Shown here: positions 1 to 5,463 of the stretch, piece after piece
Position numbering within the stretch: position 1 is the stretch's first letter
Layout: every line of letters starts with the position of its first letter
Source of the DNA: Deltaproteobacteria bacterium
GTDB lineage: Bacteria > Desulfobacterota > GWC2-55-46
Reading direction: 5' to 3'
Assembly (NCBI GenBank): GCA_021825035.1
Contig: JAKAIQ010000154.1
Span: forward strand, 1 to 5,463
DNA: 5,463 bases
Translations under genes and position numbers: made by a program
Notes under the pieces: model-generated
Seen by the model: the letters and a program-made list of their open reading frames with translations, nothing else
Told to the model about the DNA's origin: nothing
The model's database searches: none

Positions 1-709
1 CGATCTGGTGCTGGCCGCCCGGTGTTTCGTTAAGGTCTTCGGCGTAGCCTTCCTCGGCCACTGGCGGGGCAAGCCCGGAGCGGAAGTGCACGAGGCGAGC
101 CTCTCCATGCGCGTCGCGATGCTTCTTGCCGCCGCGTCCTGCGTCCTTCTCGGCATATTCCCCTCTTACGTGGTAGGCCGGCTCGACGTCGTGACAAAGG
201 CCTTCGCCGGGGCGCGGATAGGGACTACCGCCGGGGCCTCTGGATGGATGTGGCTTACGCCGGTCGCGGCGGAAAGGGCCTCGTATTCGGCGCCGATGGT
301 ATTCCTCGGCCTCTTCGCCATAATAGGCGGAGTGTACGTCCTCTTCCGTTCCAGGAAAGAGGCCGTAAGAAGGGCGCCTCTCTGGGACTGCGGCTTCGCT
401 AAAACGAACGAAAGGATGCAGTACTCCGCCACGTCCTTCTCTATGCCCACGAGGAGGATATTCGGGTTTCTCTTCAGCATAAAGGAGAGCTTCAGGCCGT
501 CGGGCTCGCCGGGGCAGGGAGAATCCTACCGCGAGAAGTTCACGTACAGTCTCAGGATAAGGGACAGGGTCTGGTGGGGATTTTACAGGCCCATCGCCAG
601 GGCGTCGTTCTGGATGGCGAGACAGACCTCCAGGCTCCAGCGCGGCCGCATACAGATATACTTACTCTATTCGTTCATAACCCTGCTGGCGCTGCTGGTG
701 CTCTCATGA
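1..709 (+). CDS. hyfB: Hydrogenase-4 subunit B-like antiporter protein, C-terminal part (5' truncated by window)
   Basis: This is the last 235 residues of a NuoL/M/N-type antiporter subunit; the frame is open to the window edge (first full codon at base 2), so the start lies upstream. HyfB proteins are usually about 650-680 residues, so roughly the final third is present. Hydrophobic segments lie at about fragment residues 36-56, 97-115 and 218-234, the last one at the extreme C-terminus. Family hallmarks are WDCG (128-131) followed by MQYSATSFSMP and RRIFG (139-155), the conserved C-terminal signature of HyfB/HycC-like proteins. In the complex it is expected to be a proton- or sodium-translocating membrane-arm subunit. 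The charged and conserved channel residues of the antiporter core lie outside the window, so ion-translocating competence cannot be judged. Its TGA stop overlaps the ATG of hyfC. HycC of formate hydrogenlyase is the closest alternative name; the HyfC-E-F context favours HyfB. Confidence 0.9.
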   Translation, partial: DLVLAARCFVKVFGVAFLGHWRGKPGAEVHEASLSMRVAMLLAAASCVLLGIFPSYVVGRLDVVTKAFAGARIGTTAGASGWMWLTPVAAERASYSAPMVFLGLFAIIGGVYVLFRSRKEAVRRAPLWDCGFAKTNERMQYSATSFSMPTRRIFGFLFSIKESFRPSGSPGQGESYREKFTYSLRIRDRVWWGFYRPIARASFWMARQTSRLQRGRIQIYLLYSFITLLALLVLS

Positions 710-1656
710 ACTCGCGATATTTTCCGGTATTGATAGAAGGGCTTCAGGTCGCCACCGTGCTTCTTGCCGCTCCGCTCCTTGCGGGATGGATAAGGATGCT
801 CAGGTGCCGCGCCCAGGGCAGGAGGTCGGCCGGGATACTCCAGCCGTTCAGGGACCTGTCGAAACTTTTCATAAAAGATACCGTGCTTGCGGATAACGCC
901 TCGTGGATATTCACCTCCGCCCCATACGTGGTCTTCGGGGCCACGGTGCTCGCCGGAGCCATAATCCCCATTATCTCGGTAGACCTGCCGCTTTCCGAGA
1001 CCGCGGACGTCATCGCGCTCGTCGCCATCTTCGCCATCGCGCGGTTTTTCATGGCCCTTGCCGGGATGGACGTCGGCACGGCCTTCGGCGGCATGGGCGC
1101 GAGCAGGGAGATGATGGTGGCTTCCCTCGCGGAACCCGCCATGCTGATGTCCGTCTTCACGGTCTCGCTCGTCAGCCGCACCACGTCGCTTTCGCACATG
1201 GCGCACGCCGTCATGACCGGCCCGGTCGTGCTCAGGCCGTCGCTCGCGTTCGCGTTCGTGTCGTTCGTGCTCCTTGCGATAGCGGAGACCGGGAGGATAC
1301 CGGTCGATAACCCGTCCACGCACCTCGAGCTTACGATGATCCACGAGGCGATGCTGCTCGAATACTCCGGCAGGCGCCTCGCCCTAATGGAATGGGCCTC
1401 GATGATGAAGCTCTTTCTTTTCACCTCGCTCGGCGTCGCGCTCTTTTTCCCATGGGGGATAGCCGGGAGGGATACGGTGTCGATGATACCGCTCGCGTTT
1501 CTTTCGCTCGCGATAAAGCTCGCGTTGACGGGGGTTTTCATAGTGGCCGTGGAGATAAGGCTCGCCAAGATGCGGGTCTTCAGGATACCCGAGTTTTTAG
1601 GCATGGCGTTCCTCCTTGCCACCCTGGGGATGCTTTCGTTCTTCATACTGGAGTAG
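706..1656 (+). CDS. hyfC: NuoH-like membrane subunit of hydrogenase-4/Ehr complex
   Basis: The 316-residue protein belongs to the complex I subunit 1 (NuoH/HyfC/HycD) family; E. coli HyfC is about the same length. It is the membrane protein linking the soluble redox arm to the ion-pumping arm and carries the charged channel leading towards the cofactor/quinone cavity. Motifs seen: the first cytoplasmic loop with QGRRSAGILQPFRDLSKLF (37-55), GASREMM then LAEPAM (131-146), and the acidic loop AETGRIPVDNPSTHLEL (193-209) followed by MIHEAMLLEYSG (211-222), with E194, D201, E208, E214 and E219. About eight hydrophobic segments are visible. The ATG at 706 was chosen because it sits in the ATGA overlap with hyfB and gives the family's normal length; an in-frame ATG at 574 would lie deep inside hyfB. 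No Shine-Dalgarno precedes 706, so translation probably depends on termination-reinitiation from hyfB. Confidence 0.95.
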   Translation: MNSRYFPVLIEGLQVATVLLAAPLLAGWIRMLRCRAQGRRSAGILQPFRDLSKLFIKDTVLADNASWIFTSAPYVVFGATVLAGAIIPIISVDLPLSETADVIALVAIFAIARFFMALAGMDVGTAFGGMGASREMMVASLAEPAMLMSVFTVSLVSRTTSLSHMAHAVMTGPVVLRPSLAFAFVSFVLLAIAETGRIPVDNPSTHLELTMIHEAMLLEYSGRRLALMEWASMMKLFLFTSLGVALFFPWGIAGRDTVSMIPLAFLSLAIKLALTGVFIVAVEIRLAKMRVFRIPEFLGMAFLLATLGMLSFFILE

Positions 1657-1661
1657 ATGTC

Positions 1662-2330
1662 ATGACGACGAACCTTGCGGCCGAGATCAACGGCGTCCTT
1701 GCGGCGCTCATACTCCTCAGCTCCTTCGGCCTCCTCGTTCAGAGGCGGATGACGGGGCTTCTCCATATATTCGCCTGGCAGGGGTTTTTCCTTTCGCTGA
1801 GCACGGCGGTCGTGGGCTACACGGCGGGGCTCCATCACCTCTATATCTCCGCCGTCCTCACCCTTACGCTCAAGGTCTTCGCCCTTCCGTACATCCTTTA
1901 CGTCCTCATACATAAGCTGAAGATACACAGGGAGGTCGAGGAGGTTGTGAACATCCCCACGACGATGCTCATAGGCATAGCGCTCGTCATATTCTCTTAT
2001 CACCTTACCGCCCCCATCCGGGAGCTTTCGACTCTTGTCACGCGCTCGACGCTCGCCGTGGCGCTCGCAACGGTTTTGCTCGGCCTCCTCATGATGATAA
2101 CGAGAAAGAAGGCGGTCACCCAGATAATCGGATTCCTCGCCCTCGAGAACGGGCTTTTCTTCGCGGCCACGAGCGCGACCTACGGCATGCCCCTCGTGGT
2201 GGAGCTTGGCGTGGCGCTCGACATCCTCATAGCGGCCTTCATATTCGGCATATTCTTCTTCCAGATACGCACGACCTTCGACAGCCTCGATCTGAAGCAA
2301 TTGGAAAAGCTCAAGGAGGAAGATTTTTAG
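1662..2330 (+). CDS. hyfE: Hydrogenase-4 subunit E-like, NuoK-like membrane protein
   Basis: A 222-residue integral membrane protein (E. coli HyfE is about 216) with roughly seven hydrophobic segments. The C-terminal half resembles NuoK: GFLALENGLFF (157-167) carries the membrane-embedded glutamate E162, and VVELGVALDILIAAFIFG (179-196) carries E181 and D187. Such buried acids are proton-path residues in NuoK; their role here is by homology. The final 18 residues are hydrophilic and lysine/glutamate-rich. The ATG at 1662 has GGAG at 1650-1653, eight bases upstream, inside the end of hyfC; the ATG at 1657 is out of frame and meets a stop after two codons. HyfE pairs with HyfF in hydrogenase-4-type complexes, and the same protein is called HycP in some actinobacterial clusters. 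In E. coli hyf, hyfD sits between hyfC and hyfE; here they are adjacent, five bases apart. Confidence 0.93.
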   Translation: MTTNLAAEINGVLAALILLSSFGLLVQRRMTGLLHIFAWQGFFLSLSTAVVGYTAGLHHLYISAVLTLTLKVFALPYILYVLIHKLKIHREVEEVVNIPTTMLIGIALVIFSYHLTAPIRELSTLVTRSTLAVALATVLLGLLMMITRKKAVTQIIGFLALENGLFFAATSATYGMPLVVELGVALDILIAAFIFGIFFFQIRTTFDSLDLKQLEKLKEEDF

Positions 2331-2350
2331 TGAAGCCGGGCTTTATGGAC

Positions 2351-2356
2351 AGGAGA
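2351..2356 (+). promoter_or_regulatory. Shine-Dalgarno of hyfF
   Basis: AGGAGA ends five bases before the ATG at 2362. It supports this start: there is no alternative in-frame start between the hyfE stop and 2362, and an in-frame ATG at 2374 would remove the first hydrophobic residues. Confidence 0.7.
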
Positions 2357-2361
2357 CTCGA

Positions 2362-3810
2362 ATGTCCCTTCTGATGCTTTTAGGGGTCAGCCTCGTATCC
2401 GCCCTTGCGCTTGCCTTCGTGGGCGACCGCAAGCGCGCCGCCGAGATAAACATCCTCGGCTCGGCCGCGACGTTCGCCGCAAGCGTATTCCTTGCTGTAC
2501 GGGTCTACCAGCACGGGCCCATAGTAGCCGGGAATAACTTCTTTTTCGTCGATGCGCTCAACGTTTACCTCGCGGTCGTCACCGCCTTCGTTTCGATGAC
2601 GACCGCCGTCTTCAGCCGCAGGTACATGAGGCATGAGCGCGAGAACGGCAGGGTGGGAAGGGCGGGCATGAGGTTCTACCACGCCATGTTCCAGCTCTTC
2701 ATATTCGCCATGCTTCTTGCGCTCCTTACGAATAACGTGGGGGTGCTCTGGATATCCATGGAACTCGCCACCCTCTCCACCGTGCTTCTCGTTTCCCTCT
2801 ACAGGACGCCCTCCGCGGTCGAGGCGGCGTGGAAGTACTTCATACTCTGCGGGGTCGGCATAGCGCAGGCGCTTTTCGGCACGGTCCTTCTCTATTTCGC
2901 CGCCGAGCGCGTCTTCGGCGAGGGGTCTGCCGGGCTCCTGTGGACCAACCTCAGCCAGTCGGTCGGAAGCCTCGAGCCTACGGTCTTAACCCTCGCCTTC
3001 GTTTTCTTCATGGTGGGATACGGCACGAAGGTCGGGCTTGTGCCGCTTCATAACTGGCTTCCCGACGCGCACAGCGAGGGGCCGACGCCCATATCCGCCG
3101 TCCTTTCCGGGCTCCTCCTTAACGTCGCGCTCTACGCGCTCCTCCGGTGCAAGGTGCTTGTTGACGGAGCGACGGGGAGCCACAGGGCGGGCCATATAAT
3201 GATGGCCTTCGGCCTCGTCTCCATCCTCGTCTCCGCCTTTTCGCTCCTCCGCCAGAAGGACATAAAAAGGATGTTCGCGTACTCTTCCATAGAGCACATG
3301 GGCATAGCGACCTTCGCCTTCGGCCTCGGAGGGCCTGTCGCGACCTTCGGGGGGCTGCTGCATATGCTGGTGCACTCGCTTACGAAGTCCTCGATCTTTT
3401 TTACCGCCGGGCACGCCTCTCAGATGCACGATACCCAGGAGATGTCCGGGATAAGGGGGCTTATACGCGGCAATCCGCTTGCCGGATGGGGCCTCATGCT
3501 CGGCTGCATCGCCATAGCCGGGATGCCGCCTTTCGGCGTCTTTACGAGCGAGTTCCTCATACTGACGGCCTTGATAAAGAACGCCCCGCTCCTCACGCCA
3601 GTTTTCCTCCTCGGCATCGGCGTCGCGTTCGCGGCCCTCTTCGGCAAGGTAATGCCCATGGCCTTCGGCCCGGCCCCGGAGAACCAGAGGAGGCTGAAGC
3701 TCTCGCATTTCCCGGTAATAGCCCACATGGCGCTCGTGCTCGTCATAGGGCTCTATCTGCCCGGCTTCCTGAGCGCGTGGTTCCATATGGCGGTGGAGCT
3801 TTTGAAATGA
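2362..3810 (+). CDS. hyfF: Hydrogenase-4 subunit F-like antiporter protein (NuoM/NuoN-like)
   Basis: A 482-residue polytopic membrane protein of the proton-antiporter (NuoL/M/N, MrpA/D) family; E. coli HyfF is somewhat longer, at about 526. About 13-14 hydrophobic segments are visible. Conserved channel residues are present: E134 in WISMELATL, K223 in GYGTKVGLVPLHNWLPDAH (219-237), then SEGPTPISAVLSG (238-250), the RQKDIKRMFAYSS stretch (297-309), H334/H338 and K342 in the HMLVHSLTKS segment, and E397 in PPFGVFTSEF. The full set of charged residues along the membrane axis suggests a functional ion channel. A glutamate at 397 matches NuoM at the distal channel, where NuoL and NuoN have lysine. 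The start at 2362 is supported by AGGAGA five bases upstream. Its TGA stop overlaps the hyfG ATG. The name HycQ is used for the same family elsewhere. Confidence 0.95.
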   Translation: MSLLMLLGVSLVSALALAFVGDRKRAAEINILGSAATFAASVFLAVRVYQHGPIVAGNNFFFVDALNVYLAVVTAFVSMTTAVFSRRYMRHERENGRVGRAGMRFYHAMFQLFIFAMLLALLTNNVGVLWISMELATLSTVLLVSLYRTPSAVEAAWKYFILCGVGIAQALFGTVLLYFAAERVFGEGSAGLLWTNLSQSVGSLEPTVLTLAFVFFMVGYGTKVGLVPLHNWLPDAHSEGPTPISAVLSGLLLNVALYALLRCKVLVDGATGSHRAGHIMMAFGLVSILVSAFSLLRQKDIKRMFAYSSIEHMGIATFAFGLGGPVATFGGLLHMLVHSLTKSSIFFTAGHASQMHDTQEMSGIRGLIRGNPLAGWGLMLGCIAIAGMPPFGVFTSEFLILTALIKNAPLLTPVFLLGIGVAFAALFGKVMPMAFGPAPENQRRLKLSHFPVIAHMALVLVIGLYLPGFLSAWFHMAVELLK

Positions 3811-5360
3811 GAAAGATTCTCGACATGATCCCCGGCCTCAAGCCGGACGATTCGCAAAGCGGGGCCGGGGCTTATGTCGTCCCCAGGGATGGATTCGCCG
3901 CCGCCGCGAAGGCGCTCAAGGACGAAGGCGCGAGGCTTGCGGCGGAGTGGGCGTCCGACGACACCCCCTTCGCGGAGGGCTTCAGCGTATATGCGGCCTA
4001 CGCCTCACGGAACGGCTATCTGATAATAAGGTCGAAGCTGCCGGCCGCAGACCCGTCATTCCCGAGCCTGGCAAGGAAATTCACGGCGGCGAGGAGGTTC
4101 GAGCGGCAGATACACAGCCTTATGGGCATTACGCCGCTCGGCAACCCGGACCTCCGCCCCTGGATAAAGCACGAGGACTGGCCCGCGGACGCCTACCCCC
4201 TGAGGAAGACCTTTGACGCCGGGCAAAGCCTGCCGCGCGTGGAAGGGAGTTACGGGTGGGCGCGGGCCGAAGGGGAAGGCGTATACGAGATAGCCGTCGG
4301 CCCTGTTCACGCCGGCGTCATCGAGCCGGGGCACTTCAGGTTTCAGTCCGTGGGCGAGGACATCATAAACCTTGAGACGCGTTTCGGATACGTCCACAAG
4401 GGCATAGAAAAGAGGTTCGAGGAGCTTTCATGGACGGACGCGGCGCGTCTGGCTGGGAGGGTGTCAGGGGACTCGACCGCCGCACACACGCTCGCGTACT
4501 GCCGGGCGGTGGAGTCCATGGCCGGGGTCGCCGTCCCTGAAAGGGCGCACTGGATGCGCGGCCTCATGGTCGAGATGGAGAGGCTCGCGAACCACCTCAA
4601 CGACATCGGCGCCATCAGCAACGACACCGCCTTTTCATTCCTGCTCCATCAGTTTTCGATACTGAGGGAAAAGGTCTTGAGGGTATGCGCAAAGGTCTTC
4701 GGCCACAGGCTCATGATGGATAAGATAATGCCCGGCGGCGTAAACGTCGATCCGGGAGATAAGGCCGCAAAGGCCATTCTCGAAACGATCGAGAACGTTG
4801 CCGTTGAGTTTGAAAGGCTCGTAAGGATATATGAAGAGAACCCCTCCGTTGAGGACAGGGTCTACGGCACGGGCGTCCTCACCGCGGAGGCGGCGGCCGA
4901 GATAGGGGCGGTGGGGTTCGTCGCAAGGTCGAGCGGCCTCGCGCTCGACTGCCGCGCGGACTCCCCCTTCCCGCCCTACGACGGCATAAGCCCCAGGATA
5001 ATCGTGCTCAATTCCGGCGATGTCCACGCCCGCGCGTGGATAAGGATAGAGGAGGCGAGGGAATCCATGAGGCTCATAAGGGAGATTCTCGAAGGCATGC
5101 CCGCCGGGCCGGTCTCGACCCCTTTGAGCGGCGTCTTCAAGGCCGGAAGCTCCGGCTTTTCGGCGGTCGAGGGATGGAGGGGAGAGATAATCTACTGGGT
5201 CCAGGCAGGCCCTGACGGACTCATCAACCGCTGCATGGCAAGAGACCCGTCGAGCGTCAACTGGCTTTCAATAGAGCGGGCCATCAAGGGGAACATAGTC
5301 CCGGACTTCCCGCTCTGCAACAAGAGCTTCAACCAGTCCTATTCCGGGAATGACCTGTAA
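3807..5360 (+). CDS. hyfG: Hydrogenase-4 large-subunit homologue (NuoC-NuoD fusion) lacking all NiFe ligands; Ehr-type
   Basis: A 517-residue soluble subunit. Residues about 1-135 form a short NuoC (30 kDa)-like domain ending in its signature: ERQIHSLMGI (99-108), GNPDLRPW (112-119), HEDW (122-125) and YPLRK (130-134). Residues about 155-517 form the NuoD/hydrogenase large-subunit domain: GPVHAGVIEPGHFRF (165-179), GEDIINLETRFGYVHKGIEK (183-202), RVSGDST (218-224), VPERAHWMRGLMVEMERLANH (243-263). The [NiFe] ligand motifs are degenerate: RxCGxC is RVSGDS and DPCxxC is NQSYSG (509-514). The five cysteines (232, 294, 382, 476, 504) form no CxxC pair. It therefore cannot bind a classical NiFe site; this defines the Ehr class. 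The protein stops three residues after the last ligand position, without the cleavable tail of true hydrogenases. ATG 3807 sits in the hyfF overlap, with GGAG at 3795-3798. E. coli HyfG/HycE are longer (about 555-570). Confidence 0.95.
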   Translation: MRKILDMIPGLKPDDSQSGAGAYVVPRDGFAAAAKALKDEGARLAAEWASDDTPFAEGFSVYAAYASRNGYLIIRSKLPAADPSFPSLARKFTAARRFERQIHSLMGITPLGNPDLRPWIKHEDWPADAYPLRKTFDAGQSLPRVEGSYGWARAEGEGVYEIAVGPVHAGVIEPGHFRFQSVGEDIINLETRFGYVHKGIEKRFEELSWTDAARLAGRVSGDSTAAHTLAYCRAVESMAGVAVPERAHWMRGLMVEMERLANHLNDIGAISNDTAFSFLLHQFSILREKVLRVCAKVFGHRLMMDKIMPGGVNVDPGDKAAKAILETIENVAVEFERLVRIYEENPSVEDRVYGTGVLTAEAAAEIGAVGFVARSSGLALDCRADSPFPPYDGISPRIIVLNSGDVHARAWIRIEEARESMRLIREILEGMPAGPVSTPLSGVFKAGSSGFSAVEGWRGEIIYWVQAGPDGLINRCMARDPSSVNWLSIERAIKGNIVPDFPLCNKSFNQSYSGNDL

Positions 5361-5365
5361 AGGGG
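5361..5365 (+). promoter_or_regulatory. Purine-rich Shine-Dalgarno of the last gene, close spacing
   Basis: AGGGG directly follows the hyfG stop and lies four bases before the ATG at 5370 (the purine run continues to 5367, two bases from the ATG). The spacing is shorter than for the other genes here, but no better in-frame start is visible just downstream. Confidence 0.5.
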
Positions 5366-5369
5366 AGTT

Positions 5370-5463
5370 ATGCTGAGGATACTCCATCAGATACTGAGAA
5401 CCGGGGTCGTAACCGAGCCGCTTCCCCCTGCCGAGGAATCGAGGATAACGGTGGCCGGGGCGA
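5370..5463 (+). CDS. hyfI: N-terminus of next complex subunit, probably NuoB-like HyfI (3' truncated by window)
   Basis: Thirty-one codons are present, beginning MLRILHQILRTGVVTEPLP, and the frame runs off the window. A basic/hydrophobic start followed by an RTGVVTEP-like segment is typical of the small soluble-arm subunits in these clusters. Position directly after hyfG, nine bases from its stop, fits the NuoB-like small subunit (HyfI/HycG), which would carry the proximal [4Fe-4S] cluster. The NuoI-like polyferredoxin HyfH/HycF also begins with a similar KxxxTG segment, so it remains a real alternative. None of the cluster-binding cysteines of either family lies within the window, so the assignment rests on the N-terminus and gene order only. 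Confidence 0.5.
   Translation, partial: MLRILHQILRTGVVTEPLPPAEESRITVAGA

Noticed and set aside
667..1344. Minus-strand open frame (225 codons) opposite hyfC
   Set aside because: Highly charged Arg/His/Glu/Gly-rich shadow of a membrane protein gene, with no motif.
1392..1661. Upstream extension of the hyfE frame into hyfC
   Set aside because: The extra residues are a shadow of conserved hyfC; ATG 1662 has a good ribosome binding site and gives the family length.
744..2300. Long minus-strand open frame (518 codons) opposite hyfC and hyfE
   Set aside because: Product is low-complexity, rich in Arg/Glu/His, and matches no recognisable family; it mirrors the codon bias of the well-conserved genes on the + strand.
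2330..2346. Hairpin in the hyfE-hyfF gap as a terminator
   Set aside because: The stem is short (about four solid pairs plus wobble pairs around a three-base loop) and no T-run follows; hyfF must be read through from upstream.
2986..3786. Minus-strand open frame (266 codons) opposite hyfF
   Set aside because: Charged, repetitive composition with no family features; a shadow of hyfF.
3486..3806. Upstream extension of the hyfG frame into hyfF
   Set aside because: The extension overlaps hyfF in another frame, is Arg/Pro/His-rich and unlike NuoC; the ATGA overlap with GGAG at 3795-3798 marks the real start.
3807..5360. Annotation of the locus as a functional hydrogenase-4 or formate hydrogenlyase
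   Set aside because: The large subunit lacks all four cysteine ligands for the NiFe centre, so H2 chemistry is not supported although the family resemblance is strong.

Overview
The window is one tightly packed, fully co-oriented (+ strand) gene cluster for a membrane-bound complex of the hydrogenase-4 / formate hydrogenlyase / complex I superfamily. In order it holds: the 3' end of hyfB (1-709), hyfC (706-1656), hyfE (1662-2330), hyfF (2362-3810), hyfG (3807-5360) and the first codons of a further subunit (5370 to the edge), most likely the NuoB-like hyfI. Two junctions are 4-base ATGA overlaps (hyfB/hyfC, hyfF/hyfG). The other gaps are 5, 31 and 9 bases. No promoter or terminator is visible, so the window looks like the interior of a single operon.

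The membrane arm consists of HyfB and HyfF (two antiporter-type, NuoL/M/N-like proteins), HyfC (NuoH-like, joins the arms) and HyfE (NuoK-like C-terminal half). HyfG is the NuoC-NuoD fusion that forms the soluble arm's large subunit. The third antiporter subunit found in E. coli hyf, HyfD, is absent between hyfC and hyfE.

The main point is that HyfG is not a [NiFe]-hydrogenase large subunit. Both metal-binding motifs are present in outline but all four cysteines are replaced: RxCGxC is RVSGDS (residues 218-223) and DPCxxC is NQSYSG (509-514). The protein also ends where a mature hydrogenase large subunit ends after protease trimming. This matches the known but poorly understood class of energy-converting hydrogenase-related (Ehr) complexes, evolutionary relatives between group 4 hydrogenases and complex I whose electron donor, acceptor and physiological role are largely unresolved. 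The product should be a redox-driven or ion-gradient-driven membrane complex that does not handle H2.

The organism cannot be named from this sequence. The DNA is GC-rich (by eye around 60%), with heavy use of AGG for Arg and ATA for Ile. That fits an anaerobic or metabolically versatile bacterium outside the Enterobacteria, for instance Desulfobacterota/Nitrospirota-like lineages, but this is a weak inference.
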